Counted from the stretch's first letter, positions 10,801 through 21,120 are shown. The stretch: DNA of 64,000 nucleotides from Batillaria attramentaria (GCA_018292915.2 JACVVK020000001.1:4297501-4361500), one strand, 5' to 3'. Program-made: numbers and translations. The notes: generated by a model from the sequence alone, not told the origin.

Positions 10801-11143
10801 TTGTCCTGGGTGTTAGAAGGGGGGTCGGCCTTGCAGCTTCCTTTCGGCTTTCACTGCAATGCGTCATAGGTCTCCGGGATGGAGACCCTTCCTCGCCCAG
10901 GTGAATGTCTCGGTTTGTTGCTGTCGATGCTTCAGTAACTTAGTGTTTTTTTACAGGTAGGGCTGTTAACCCTACGCAAACCCGTTTAGCCTCATGGAGA
11001 GGTGGTCCACATTCGTCTGACCTCTACCCTTCGACCTGTCCAGCTTGGGTGACCCTGCCAGGAGCATGTGCTCCTGCTGGCATAGTTCTCTGGGTCATTG
11101 AGGTACACAAGCCACTACCCCACGACAAGGGTTGGACCATGTA
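7849..11143 (-). mobile_element. Full-length RTE-like LINE retrotransposon
   Basis: A 3295-bp element on the minus strand, flanked by a perfect 13-bp duplication (7836-7848 and 11144-11156). The order is ~276 bp of 5' leader (11143-10868), one long ORF (10867-7859) and almost no 3' UTR. The element ends in (AAGT)n, read as TACTTACTTACTTACTTA at 7848-7864. This compact plan, a single ORF with an N-terminal APE-like endonuclease and a ~3.3 kb total, is that of the RTE clade. The clade call rests on architecture and motif feel without a tree. The perfect TSD and intact frame point to recent insertion. Confidence 0.95.
7859..10867 (-). CDS. LINE ORF: APE-like endonuclease / reverse transcriptase, 1002 aa
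   Basis: The protein would nick target DNA and prime reverse transcription of its own RNA at the nick. The endonuclease covers about residues 25-270: ATWNIRTM (27-34) and SETRW (58-62) give the Asn and Glu metal/active-site blocks, GDFNAKIG (169-176) the Asp-Asn block, and SSDHHL (263-268) the terminal Asp-His. A charged linker spans about 280-480. The reverse transcriptase spans about 510-760: NGKAAGPDEIP, LPKKGD, DYEKAFDSV with the motif A Asp at 642, GVRQGCLLSPFLF, and FADDLALL with the catalytic Asp pair at 744-745. A basic C-terminus carries WIGHTLRKP and RGRPRNSWRRD. The N-terminal Met at 10867 precedes the first conserved block by 26 residues. The frame has no stop or shift. The stop codon TAA is formed within the (AAGT)n tail. 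Confidence 0.97.
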   Translation of the reverse strand: MTHCSESRKEAARPTPLLTPRTTTRVATWNIRTMYEVGRTIQVAREMKNYKIGVLGLSETRWLQTGQLRFSSGEQLLYSGHTEDGAPHTEGVALMLAPEAQRALIGWEPVNSRIITAKFITKKKDIKLNIIQCYAPTNDAEEEKKDDFYQQLQTVIDRGGAKDMTILMGDFNAKIGSDNTGYEDTMGTHGLGQMNENGERFADFCALNQLVIGGSIFPHKRIHKATWRSPDHVTENQIDHICISRKFRRSWRDVRVMRGADVSSDHHLLATALRLRLKRHTNANSTRTRYNVGLLRNTDTQAAFRISLSNRFQPLQDLIEDSEMDIETQWEHSKKLWHDTCEEVLGKRKTQHKEWISADTIQKLEVRKEKKTALNTSRTRRAKAKAQEEYTAADREVKRSTRKDKRDYIDNLASQAEEAARQGNLKDLYQVTKKLAGKFQQTDKPVKDKNGHPLTTTEEQLKRWAEHFRELLNRPIPETPPDIPPAETELPINCDKPSKAEIRKAIMTLRNGKAAGPDEIPAEAIKADTETAVNMLHSLFSKIWEKEEVPAQWKEGIVIKLPKKGDLRDCSNYRGIMLLSVPGKVLNRILLERMREAVDPMLRDQQAGFRRNRSCADQIASLRIIVEQSLEWNSPLYINFIDYEKAFDSVDREALWKLLRHYGVPGKIISLIQCTYQDMSCRIAHAGQLSESFEVKTGVRQGCLLSPFLFLLVIDWIMKTTTAGRKNGIQWTLWTQLDDLDFADDLALLSHSHSQMQDKTTCLEATSAGTGLKINRKKTELMKINTTANTPVTVGGEPIREVESFVYLGSVVDGQGGTDRDVTARIGKARAAMVMLKNVWASKVVSIRTKLRIFNSNVKSVLLYGCETWRTTKTMQQKIQTFLNTCLRRIFNIRWPEKIRNEELWERAGQEPVAKQILRRKWGWIGHTLRKPASSTTRQALTWNPQGKRKRGRPRNSWRRDTEAELCKQGTNWTGVARLAQNRVRWRRVVDGLCSTWSQGPK

Positions 11144-11156
11144 GGGCATCCCATCT
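11144..11156 (+). repeat. Target-site duplication of the LINE, right
   Basis: Exact copy of 7836-7848. Confidence 0.95.
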
Positions 11157-11165
11157 TCGCTTACA

Positions 11166-11460
11166 AAAAATACGCCCCCCCCCAAAAAAAAAATAAAATA
11201 AAAAATAAAAAATAAATAAATAAATAAATAAAAAAAAAAATAAAAAAAAAATAAAATAAAGAAAGAAAGAAAAACCAAAATCAAACAAAGCACAAAAAAC
11301 CCAAAATACAACAGAACAAAACAAACAAAAACAACAGCAACAACAACGAAACAAGAAAAACTACACCACCACCGCCGCCACCACCACCACCACCATCACC
11401 ACAACCACCAACCAAAAACAACAACAAAGAAAAAAGAAAGAAAGAAAGAAAAAAAACAGG
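11166..11460. repeat. C-run/A-run junction and A-rich low-complexity tract
   Basis: C9 then A9 (11175-11192), AAAT/AAAC repeats, (ACC)n near 11362-11400, then AAAG repeats. Reading frames over it are artefacts. Confidence 0.95.
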
Positions 11461-12105
11461 AAAGAAATTGTGATTGATAATACCTGTTACGTGCACGCAG
11501 AAATCCAATTACTTTCAATGAAGTGACGAAACTCGGGCAAGCCTTTACAGTAGAAAGAAAGAAAGAAAGAAAGAACGAAGAGGAGAATAAAGAAATGAGA
11601 TTCAGCACGACCTAATCGAGTTTTGACGAGGCCTGAAGAACAAGGAGCAAAGGAAATGTCTTTCTGGTCTACCAGGCTCCCGATCTGCGCCGAACAATTC
11701 TGCTCTGTATTGGGAATTGAATTTCTGCTCCACCATTACGTTTTCCCCTGTTATGTCCCGGTACTTTGTCCCTGGACCTTTTTGTCTTTATTGATCCGCA
11801 CAGATGATGCTAATGCATGGGGCATTAGTCTGGGACCAGCATATGTCATCTCTTGGTTCCTCTTGTCATGTGGTACTCCCGTGCCCACGCAGTTCCTGTT
11901 TTTTAAGTTGTTTCTCTATCTAGAGAAACAACTTTATGAGACGGGGCAGATTTTGCTACGCGCAGCAGCAAGTTTCAGTGATACAAAACAAGACTGTGAC
12001 GTTTCTCCACACAATACTTACTTTCACGCACACAGTGACGTAACGAAATCTGCGTCATAGACACCTTACGTGAACACTTTGCTGCTGCGTTCGTTTTGTC
12101 GGGAA

Positions 12106-12107
<2 letters not shown>
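11461..12107. other. Unassigned sequence with a 145-codon open frame
   Basis: An ATG-led frame at 11623-12060 (+) has no recognisable domain. Part of it (AGAAACAACTTTATGAGACG, 11924-11943) recurs with few changes at about 13499-13518, so it is more likely repeat-derived than a gene. Confidence 0.4.

Positions 12108-12171
<64 letters not shown>
12108..12171. repeat. (TG)n microsatellite
   Basis: About 31 TG units. Confidence 0.98.
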
Positions 12172-12715
12172 ACGGATGTAATGATGGCTATCTCCTAAAC
12201 CACCTCGTTGGAGGCCTTTTCACTTTGAGATAAAATGGGAATTCACCTTCTCCAGACCTATTTTTCACGATTTTTAGCCTACTGCATTTTCAAAAGAGTT
12301 ATCGCCGATTTTTAAAAATCGGTCATGTTACGAATTTTTTCGAAAAAAATGTTCAAATGGCTTCATTTTCTGAAATTGGGAAGATCATCCAATTATACTG
12401 CCTGTTTTCGTAGCACAGCTATGTAGCTCTGACAGGTTTTGTGTAAGAAAAATATTTCCGAGGTAGGGGTGGTTTGCATATAAGGCCAAATATCTATGAA
12501 AAGACTCCTTCAAATTACTCATCATTCCGGTATTTTTGTCACTTGTGCCAACTGCACATATGACATGAACTGCTGCACTATTATAGCTTTAGTATTAAGA
12601 ATAGCAGAGCTTTTAGATAAACACATTTTTCACGTTTCTGCGAGAAGCGCCGGTCAAAAAAAGTTCCAATTTTGCAATTTCGTAAGTACAAACCAAGGCA
12701 CTTAAGTCCACGTTT
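12172..12715. other. Unassigned AT-rich sequence
   Basis: No gene. It contains an 18-bp perfect palindrome CCGATTTTTAAAAATCGG at about 12306-12323. Confidence 0.5.
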
Positions 12716-13110
12716 CATCAGCTCTCTAGATCTTCCAGATTTTATGTCAAAATTAATTCAGTCACGGAAGTCACAAAAGCAACAAGGAAATCACAAGATA
12801 TGTAGAAGTATCATCTGTCAGACGAGCAGCGTGAGGCTGACGTCAAATGTTTGGTTCACAGACAAAATCTGCAAGTATCGCCACTGCTTCCGACATTTCA
12901 TCAGCCCTCTAGATCTTCCAGATTTCATTTGAAAAATAATTCAGTCGGAGAAGTCACAAAGCCAACAGGGAAATCACAAGACATGAACAAGCATCCTCAG
13001 ACGATCTCAGTGCTAGAGGCTGACGTCGAAAGTTTACTTCACGGAATTGACGTCATCTCTCTCTCTCTGTATGACGACCTGCCTGAGGCTGACGTCAAAT
13101 GTTTAGATCA
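12716..13110 (+). repeat. Tandem direct repeat, ~183-bp unit, 2.3 copies
   Basis: CATCAGCYCTCTAGATCTTC starts at 12716 and again at 12899. The copies share GAAGTCACAAAGCCAACAGG-like and GAGGCTGACGTCRAA text. A third partial copy (GAGGCTGACGTCAAATG, 13085 on) follows. TGACGTC half-sites recur in every unit. Confidence 0.85.
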
Positions 13111-13152
13111 CGAAACTGACGTCTCTAGCTCTCTCTCTCTCTCTCTCTCTCT

Positions 13153-13330
13153 GGGGAGCCAGGGTGGCCGAATGGTAGAGCGTTGGACTTTCAATGCTTA
13201 AGCCGAGAGTTCGAATCCTGGCCGCTGGGGCCAAATATTTGTGCTGGCCTTTTTCTCGTTGCCCCGTCTTTGATATCACCCTTATGTGGGGGAAAAGGGC
13301 GTTAAACTCCTAAACACCCACCCACCCACC
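13153..13330 (+). mobile_element. SINE family A, full-length
   Basis: Starts GGGGAGCCAGGGTGGCCGAA with clear A and B boxes, then linker, core and a (CCCA)n tail. It follows a (CT)n run at 13132-13151. Confidence 0.92.
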
Positions 13331-13732
13331 TTCTCTCTCTGCCTCTCTCTCTCTCCCTCCCTTCTTCCCCCACCCGGCCCCACCCCCAGTCACGTGGCTA
13401 ATCGGTCGAGGTCGTAGAGGATCTAGTGTCATTGGTAGAACTTGGAGAGGGGAGAACCGGCAACAATAACAACAAAGACAAAATAAAATGAAGTTTGGAG
13501 AAACAACTTTGTAGGACGGGGCCGTTCCTCCTTGTTTTGTTTGTTTTTGTTTTATCTTCTCCTCCGTGTGTGATAACTCTGTTGAGTTGGTCACTGTGTC
13601 GGCTGGTGCTTTCGGATGGCCAATGCATAATATTTTTGAGGTTTAGTGCCTGTAAGTCTCCCCGGCGATTTTTCTAGCCGCCTTCGGGAAACATTGCAGT
13701 TTGGCTTGTGCGGTCGCGTAATGTGCGTCCAC

Positions 13733-13736
<4 letters not shown>
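13331..13736. other. Unassigned sequence
   Basis: CT-rich 13330-13370, then mixed DNA. GAAACAACTTTGTAGGACGG (13500-13519) matches part of 11925-11944. Confidence 0.45.

Positions 13737-13791
<55 letters not shown>
13737..13791. repeat. (CA)n microsatellite
   Basis: About 27 CA units. Confidence 0.98.
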
Positions 13792-13792
<1 letters not shown>

Positions 13793-13984
13793 GCGTCGCA
13801 GTAGCGACATAACCACCACCCCTCCCCCCTTCGATCCCCACACTGACACATCTACCTCCCATCCCCATAGCTCGCACCCCGGCCTTCGTGCATTCGCAGA
13901 CCCTGCAGATCACGGTGTACGCGTGATATCCACTGTCTATCAGGTCATTGTAGCCTGTCAGTTCAATTTGACCAGCAGACGACC

Positions 13985-13985
<1 letters not shown>

Positions 13986-14046
<61 letters not shown>
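13986..14046. repeat. (CA)n microsatellite
   Basis: About 30 CA units. Confidence 0.98.
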
Positions 14047-14047
<1 letters not shown>

Positions 14048-14205
14048 TACCTCTTCCCCATCCCAATCCCGCCGTCCTGTTACATTTTTCACGTGCAGTC
14101 AGTTTTGACCATGACTTGTTACAGCCGTTCCCAACATCAACATCCCCGCAACAACCTGCGCTGAGCAGGCCTGGCTAGGTAAATAAAATACCTGATCGGG
14201 GGCAT

Positions 14206-14271
14206 AAACATACAGGTGCACGCGCTTGCCGCCAGCCGGCGCACCTGCCTTCCTACAGGCTGTGTATGTTT
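14206..14271. repeat. Imperfect hairpin, 66 bp
   Basis: AAACATACAGGTGC (14206-14219) is mirrored by GCACC...TGTATGTTT (to 14271). It lies in otherwise unassigned DNA (14047-14580). Confidence 0.6.
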
Positions 14272-14611
14272 GCGAAGACGTTCGAATTTACTTTGCTAAT
14301 GGCATCTGTTCCGAAGTGAAACCTATGGGGGAGGTATCGAACTGATACGTCGACCCCAACACGGAATGTAGTCAACTGATATGGATGCGAGTGGTTCCGG
14401 TGTATTCGGTACAATTGTCTGACAGATGACGAAAGTTGAACAGCTCAGAACGATCTCCGAGCATAAACTATGGCAGCATTGGCCCGTTCAGTAAGTGTAC
14501 CGACAAACCCACATCGGAAGATTCCTTCCGGTGCTACTGACACATTTAAAAATTGGGGATGGAGTAGGGGTTGAGTAGCGACTCCCCCCCCCCTACCCCC
14601 CCCCCCCCCCC

Positions 14612-14778
14612 GGGGAGCCGGGGTGGTCGAATGGTAGAGCGTTGGACTTCTAATGCTCGGGTCGTGAGTTCGATCCCGGCTGGGGCCAAATATTTGTGCT
14701 GGCTTTTTCATCGTTGCCCCGTCTTTGATATCACCCTATGTAGTGGAAAAGGACGTTGAACCCCCAACTCCCCCCCCC
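14612..14778 (+). mobile_element. SINE family A, full-length
   Basis: GGGGAGCCGGGGTGGTCGAA head, nearly identical to the copies at 20495 and 56972. It is preceded by C-runs (14583-14611). The C-rich tail is expanded (14770-14780). Confidence 0.95.
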
Positions 14779-14794
14779 CTTCCGCTTAAAAAAA

Positions 14795-14796
<2 letters not shown>

Positions 14797-14860
<64 letters not shown>
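14797..14860. repeat. (CA)n microsatellite
   Basis: About 31 CA units, just after the SINE tail. Confidence 0.98.
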
Positions 14861-15030
14861 CATGTTCACACAACCCGAGCTACTGTTTACTGGATTTCGG
14901 CTTGGCAATGTGAAGGAAACGTAAAGCTTATCAACCAGAAAACGACTTGGAAACTTTGAACTACAATGTCATACATAATGGCTTTACCCGACAGTAATCA
15001 TCGTCTCCAAAACGTTTGTATCGGAGTAGC

Positions 15031-15078
15031 ACCGGAAACAGTTCCCCGCCATTTGACTTACACCCGTGTACCGCCGCG
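15031..15078 (+). promoter_or_regulatory. Promoter-like stretch (ETS-like site)
   Basis: ACCGGAAAC (15031-15039, ETS-like) and CCGCCATTT (reverse YY1-like) lie within 50 bp of an ATG in a strong context (GCCGCGATGGCC). Function is inferred. Confidence 0.25.
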
Positions 15079-15159
15079 ATGGCCGGAGTGGGAATGTTTT
15101 CACTGGAAGGGAATTTGAGAAGCATCGCCGCGGGACAGTGCACAGTGATGGTAGTTTAA
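15079..15159 (+). CDS. Possible first coding exon or micro-ORF, 26 codons
   Basis: ATGGCCGGAGTG opens a 26-residue frame starting MAGVGMFSLEGNLRS and ending at TAA 15157-15159. The start context is close to an ideal Kozak sequence, and local CpG content is higher than nearby. ATG|GTAGTT near 15150 could be a weak splice donor. No family is recognised. It is listed because it stands out from surrounding repeat DNA. Confidence 0.22.
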   Translation: MAGVGMFSLEGNLRSIAAGQCTVMVV

Positions 15160-15610
15160 CTGTCTGATTGATTCTGCAGACGACTCTGCATTAGCATCGG
15201 CTATTTACTCAGTAAGCTTAGCAGTCTCGAAGACATCTCCTCGAGGCTCCGTTGGGTAGCTCAATGTAGAAGACAGTGGAGATGCAGTAATCTTATGCAC
15301 ATCGCGTAGGCAAGATACACTTTCCGAGGGGATACTCGACGCCCCGCAAAGACAGACAAAAAAAAAAAAAAAAATAGAACACGTAAGACACTGGCTGGAA
15401 CACGCGTTGAAACAAATTTGGCATAATAAGTAATAGTACACGGGTGAGATTTGTTTTTGTTTGTTTTTGCATCTCACCCTTGTCTTCAGAACAAGGAGAA
15501 GCAGCGATGGTGTCGGTTCAGAGTCCCTGCAGTAGACTGACGCAGCCGACTTGAAATTGCGGGTTTCATTGCGGCTTTAAAGAGACAGGAAACTGCGCAA
15601 TTGTGACAGA
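15160..15610. other. Unassigned sequence
   Basis: A15 run at about 15359-15374; no gene or known repeat seen. Confidence 0.5.
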
Positions 15611-15616
15611 GTTAAA

Positions 15617-15722
15617 ACAAAACAACAGCAACAAACAAACACACAAAGAAACACAAACAAACAAACACAAAGAAACACAAACAAGCAAACACAAAGAAAC
15701 ACAAACAAACAAATAAACAAAC
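15617..15722. repeat. (ACAA)n/(AAGAAACAC)n low-complexity tract
   Basis: A+C-rich minisatellite-like DNA followed at 15771-15800 by (CCAA)n. Confidence 0.93.
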
Positions 15723-15800
15723 TACTGTATTTTTGTTCATCCATAATCCATCTGCTCTAACGTTTTTGTCACCAACCAACCAACCAACCAACCACCCACC

Positions 15801-16300
15801 CAAGCAACTGCTTCGTATACTGCCAAGTAATTCGCATACTGCAAACTCTACTGATAGACAAGAGAAGACTCGGGCCTGTCCTAGCTGAGTCAGATAAAGT
15901 GGACTACTAACCAACCAGTAAACACAGAAGTAGTGAAGGCCAACCATTTGTCAGTCTGGAGAATGAAGACAATGGCCACATTGCATCCACCCTCCTCCCC
16001 GGCGCTACGACCAAAACGTATGGTCACAGGCCTTTATAGCGTCTTCGGTCGTTCATCACTGCGGACTTTTTTTTTTTACCACTCTCGTAGGACACGCAGG
16101 CCGCCAGATGTCATCTTGACCCGTGCTAGTCTTCATTTCTCTTTTGTTTTCGGAAATCATCCATAGGGTACAATGTACAGTGTCTTGCAGCAATCCAAAC
16201 TCCATCACAGAGCATGTGTTTGTGCCAGAGGCAACAATGTGGCATGCTGCTTTCTAGTGTCCTCATCTTCAAGCCTTTGTTGACGAAGCCTTCCCTGCCA
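15801..16300. other. Unassigned sequence
   Basis: No gene seen; T10 run near 16067. Confidence 0.45.
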
Positions 16301-16434
16301 AAAAAAAAAAAACAAGAGAGAGAGAGAGAGGGGGGGGGGGCTTAACGCCGCGCAGGGGAGAGAGAGAGAGAGAGAGAGAGTGCGGTAGTGAGTTAGTTAC
16401 GACTTAACGCCGCGCGCAGAGAGAGAGAGAGAGG

Positions 16435-16518
<84 letters not shown>

Positions 16519-16561
16519 CCTCCTCTCCGCCAAAGGCAAGACATACAAGACCCCCCCCCCC
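16301..16561. repeat. Compound (GA)n ... (CA)n microsatellite
   Basis: Three GA blocks separated by two copies of CTTAACGCCGCGC (16341 and 16405), then about 40 CA units (16437-16516) and C12. Confidence 0.96.
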
Positions 16562-16758
16562 CAGCCCCAAAATATTGCACTAGCATCATCATGGCATTGT
16601 CGACTGATATGAGTACTTGAGCAGCTGAAGAAACCTCACGTCTTCTTGATAAAGACTTGCGATCTAATACTGTCTCTATTTTCTGCAGCCGTGCTTCTCC
16701 TTAACTATTTTTTTTTGTCTTTAGAATTTCGAGAATTCCTACGGTTCTGCTTCCCAAC

Positions 16759-16767
<9 letters not shown>

Positions 16768-16793
<26 letters not shown>
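16768..16793. repeat. (CT)n microsatellite
   Basis: CT run after C11. Confidence 0.95.
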
Positions 16794-16879
16794 TCACGTG
16801 CATATGACAGCACCTTGGGTCTGAATGTGCTTGCATTCGCTGAGGGTGACAAACGCCAGCTGACACAAAGGTTATCTGT

Positions 16880-17096
16880 TCAACGAGTTAATTCCATCTT
16901 TGCTAAGCCAAGAAGCGTGTACGCGCGAAATTCTCTATTTGATGATTATATAGTACAGCTCTTAATGCGATACAGTTTTGTTTACTCTTTGCTCGAGCGG
17001 TCGAACATTCAAATTCTACGACTGTTGTTACACTACTGGAGCGCTGAGTGTGGTCGCCGCGTTATCGAGTACGCGTCTGTTGGCTCGGTGCCGGAA
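16880..17096 (+). repeat. Interspersed repeat R5, copy 1
   Basis: Shares TTAATTCCATCTTTGC, TCAAATTCTACGACTGTTGT and GGAGCGCTGAGTGTGGTCGC with 28795-29005, and more weakly with 47395-47690. The central ~70 bp differ more than the ends. No coding potential conserved across copies. No known family recognised. Confidence 0.8.
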
Positions 17097-17195
17097 TAGA
17101 CGCTGTTACTGTCTAGGTGTCTAAGTGGTCTGATGATAGACACCACAAAAACTTCTCAGAACGATAAGTGAGCATAAAATGGTAGCATTACCCCC

Positions 17196-17240
<45 letters not shown>

Positions 17241-17465
17241 CACACTTCTAAAGCGCAATTCTTGGCAGACAACTCATTCTCATGCGCATTCACACATCAC
17301 TCACACGCACATAAAACACATCCTTACACAGCAGGTACTACGACAATCAGTAAAAATGCCAGTTGGATCAGGTAGGGTTTTTAGCTCTGATTTGAAAGAA
17401 GCCAAAGTAGGTTGCTGTCTCGCGTTAGCGGGCAGCGAGTCTCAGATTATAGTGGTAGCAAAGTG
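17196..17465 (-). mobile_element. Decayed CR1/L2-like LINE 3' end
   Basis: Read on the minus strand from 17465, the translation gives a DSLPANARQQPTLASFKSELKT pattern, the usual C-terminal signature (WNSLP...FK..LKT) of CR1/L2-group ORF2. TGA stands where Trp is expected. The element ends in (ATT)n, seen as (AAT)n at 17199-17238. The tail unit CTGCCAAGAAYTGCRCTTTA is shared with 60140-60175. Confidence 0.72.
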
Positions 17466-18540
17466 GAGAGAGAGAGAGAGAGAGAGTTGCCCAAAAGATT
17501 TCTGGATTTTGCCTAGGAACTAGGAGGAGCTTTTCTCTGGATGAGCGGAGGGTACGTGACAACGTCAAACTAAAAGGCGCCTATTCTAAAATCACTTTGA
17601 CTACACTGCAGACATTTTGCTTTGCCGGTTTATGTTGGAATAGTTGAGCTTTCGAGTTACGCCCGTACGATCAGAATGATCTGTCGCCGTGACTAGTAGA
17701 GCTCTGATTGCAATGCACTGACGTATGCTGGTCATGCGAAGGAGAACTCCGACGGCGTGAAACTCTCCCAGTCTGCACTGCCGTCACGGCTGTGGCAGAT
17801 ACTGTGCTGTTGCTTGCGTTGTGGCTGCTGTCGGCTGATTGCTAAGAGCCCCGTCACACGTGACGATTTTGCTCGACAACCAGCGGTAACATGCACTTCC
17901 AGCCAATTAAATCGGCTCGTCAGATGCACTGACGCGGCACGCCGTCGGCTCGCCAGTGAATAGAACACGGTCCTATTTTTTTTCCTCGCCACGCCACTCA
18001 GTCGCCGCTGACCGTGCGCTTTCGCTCTTTCTGTATTGTGCAGCTCATTCCGACGGCGCAGTCCACTCACTGCACGCTCGTAGCGTGTGAACAGAAAAGC
18101 CGATTGGCGAGCGTGCGAAGTGTTCGCAGGCTCTCAGCGTGTGCTGCAGCTGTAAACGTACGTGAGGCTGTGAGTTTACCAGTCAGCCAGGCGCCCATTG
18201 CCGACAATCTTGTGCTTATCGTGTCTGGGTAGTACAATACCTAGCATGCCACCGACCCATACAACTGTCTACACCAAACAGTCCCAAAATCAGCAGCTGC
18301 TTTTTGCCGAGGACACTTTTATTCCGACCATAAAGTGCCGAGGATGAAGGGAAAATTAAAGAGAGGAAAAAAAAATACCCTCTGCTGAATGTACATACGT
18401 TATGGGAGCAAAAACAACGCCAACATGTACAAACAGACGCGAGGGTAGGTAACCGATAAATAGCCGTTGCCCCATTCTGATGCACGAATAAATCGCATTT
18501 TGTGAAAAGTTTTTTTTTTTTTTTCCCCACGGCGTCGTTG
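17466..18540. other. Unassigned, possibly an old DNA-transposon fragment
   Basis: (GA)n at 17465-17486. 17845-18130 is rich in CGTC/CGGC motifs with GTCACACGTGACG near its start and a weakly mirrored CGTGTGAAC near 18085. This suggests an eroded inverted-repeat element, but no clear ends or TSD were found. Confidence 0.3.
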
Positions 18541-18966
18541 TACAGCCTTCACAAAAAGTTAAGGACCACTTGCAAATATCATTCAACTTTTGTCGTGGTG
18601 GCATGCTGGTGCAGTGCTGAACATCGCTGAAACGGCGGCTTATGTAGGCAAACAAATGAGCACAGTTCATAACCAGGGATGCATTCTTTGACCTGCATCT
18701 CATTTTTGCCGTGCAGAAAGCCCCAGGTATCGCTCACTGAACACTGAAACTCGGTCTAGTTTTGCCGAAATTGCAGATTTTCAAACGCGCCAAGCATGCT
18801 GTGTGACGCGCACGTGCCATCCACACAGTGGTCGCCATGTTCACTAATTACCCCTTAACCTTGCTACCGAATTTTACAGGAAAAATCTTATTCGTTTATT
18901 TTTTCTGATTTATTGAAACTGTCACCCACTATGTTGACTGGTCCTTAACTTTTTGTGAAGACTGTA
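18541..18966. mobile_element. Tc1/mariner-type MITE with TA target site
   Basis: TACAGCCTTCACAAAAAGTT at the left end and its near-exact reverse complement at 18943-18966 (TACAGTCTTCACAAAAAGTT when inverted) form ~27-bp terminal inverted repeats continuing into AAGGACC. TA dinucleotides at 18541-18542 and 18965-18966 are the expected duplicated target. The ~420 bp interior has no transposase reading frame. Confidence 0.9.
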
Positions 18967-19233
18967 TGTCTGACAAAGGTATTGAGACTTTGATGGGAAA
19001 TGTTGTCATCCCCTGTTACGGCATACACGTGCCCGCGATGCTGTAACTGTGGCCTGCCAGCCTGTCCAATATCCGTCAGCAACATGCGAGTTTTTCTTGG
19101 CGTGTGCACCAAAAAAACCGTTGTACCACCCCTGAAGCGACGAGAAGAGGCGGGCTGAGACATGTTACGTAAGGAGAGTAATTACGGCTAATTATACGAC
19201 GTGGAGATTTATGAGGTTATCTTAGGAAAGTAG

Positions 19234-19240
<7 letters not shown>
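18967..19240. other. Unassigned sequence
   Basis: No gene or repeat recognised. Confidence 0.45.
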
Positions 19241-19779
<539 letters not shown>

Positions 19780-19789
19780 CTGTTTCACA

Positions 19790-20480
19790 GTGCAAATGTA
19801 CATACTTAAAAGACCACAATTAAGAGGACCACTGACATCGCACAGTTCAGTAACTAAAAGATTGCACCCATGTACGTAGGCGCTGTACGCGTGCAGGTAT
19901 AGAGACTTAGGCAAACCGGAGTAACACACGGCACAAAGACATCATTACCTTCATTAATTCCCGTTATCTCGACCGTGACGCAAAACTATAGAACCCGCGA
20001 ACGGAAGATCCAATCAGACACGAGAGACTCAGGTGCGCTGACTGGCCAGCACGAGAGACCCCGGTGGTCGCACCAATGGTCACAAATGACCAGCGACGGA
20101 CAAGACCGCAATTACCTATTCAGCTAGGTGCAGCCATTACGGCAGAGTTGGCAATCAGGAAGTCAGTAATAACCATAAGGCTTCTCGCGGGCAGCCAAAG
20201 CGTTCAGAATCCCTGAGTATATATTATAGGGAAGACGCAGTTCTTCTTGCGGCTGACCATTCTCCGTGCCCGTTGATGAAGTTACGTCACTACCGCTCTC
20301 AAACAACGTGTTTCAGGAGAGCAGAGTGCTTTCCTTAACAGTCACTGCCTACGGGAGAATACGCCGGGAGGGCTGGACTCCATATTAATGGAGTGATGTC
20401 AGTTTATAGTGCGACGGTATTTGCTGTAATTGTGATGAAACATTATGCTGATCTAATTTCCGGATGAAAATAGCTCGTAT
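19790..20480. other. Unassigned sequence
   Basis: Mixed-composition DNA without recognised gene or repeat. Confidence 0.45.
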
Positions 20481-20494
20481 CTTGTTATCTATTC

Positions 20495-20655
20495 GAGGAG
20501 CCGGGGTGGTCGAATGGTAGAGCGTTGGACTTCTAATGCTCGGGTCGTGAGTTCGATCCCGGCTGGGGCCAAATACTTGTGCTGGCTTTTTCATCGTTGC
20601 CCCGTCTTTGATTTGTGGTGAAAAAGGACGTTAAACCCCCAAACCCCCACCCACC
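20495..20655 (+). mobile_element. SINE family A, full-length with 14-bp TSD
   Basis: CTTGTTATCTATTC at 20481-20494 is repeated exactly at 20656-20669, bracketing the head, core and (CCCA) tail. A 13-bp deletion relative to other copies lies after the TTTGAT core (ATCACCC region missing near 20612). The TSD proves retroposition and fixes the ends of the family. Confidence 0.97.
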
Positions 20656-20803
20656 CTTGTTATCTATTCTGTAGTTTATTATCATTTATGTCATTCACTC
20701 ACCGTATTTATGTACAATTTAATGTGGCGACTGTTGCCATTTTTTTGCATGCGTACTTTAACGCTGCATCAACATTCCCCGTCTATGAGGCAGTGACGAT
20801 TTA

Positions 20804-21120
20804 TTGAAATTGAATAAATCGTACACTGACGTACAGTTTGCGACCACCGTAGGGTTGGACAATAGGACGTCTACGAACTGGACACTGCAGACTGCGTGCG
20901 CACCTGTGCGCATTGGGTTGTCACACTCACCAGACTGTCTGTGCGGAACAGCCCCTCAAACCCCGGAACACATTCTGCAGTCTTGCCCCCTTTTCAAAGA
21001 AGCAAGGACACAACACTGGCCGGATGGAGCCGCACTGGCAGAGAAACTTTGAGACACCAAAACGGACCTCCTGAAGACCACTGCTTTTATGAAGACTACA
21101 AACCTAGTCATCTGAGGCGG
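20804..21120 (+). pseudogene. LINE ORF2 C-terminal remnant (Cys/His knuckle)
   Basis: The frame from 20804 contains SPDCLCGTAPQTPEHILQSC. The CxC...H...C pattern follows the RT/RNase H region in several LINE groups (I, Jockey, Tx1-type). After EKL the frame meets TGA at 21050-21052 where Trp is usual, then stays open through DTKTDLLKTTAFMKTTN to a second stop near 21112. This is a decayed end of an element different from the RTE at 7.8 kb. Confidence 0.75.

Noticed and set aside
11623..12060. 145-codon plus-strand gene
   Set aside because: No domain, odd composition, and part of the underlying DNA recurs at 13.5 kb, so repeat origin is likelier.
14612..14690. tRNA genes at the many A-box/B-box sequences
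   Set aside because: The tRNA-like parts are always joined to the same non-tRNA body and tail and are flanked by TSDs, so they are SINE heads. No acceptor-stem pairing typical of a functional tRNA was evident.
17845..18130. DNA transposon with GTCACACG ends
   Set aside because: The supposed right end matches over fewer than ten bases, and no TSD is seen.
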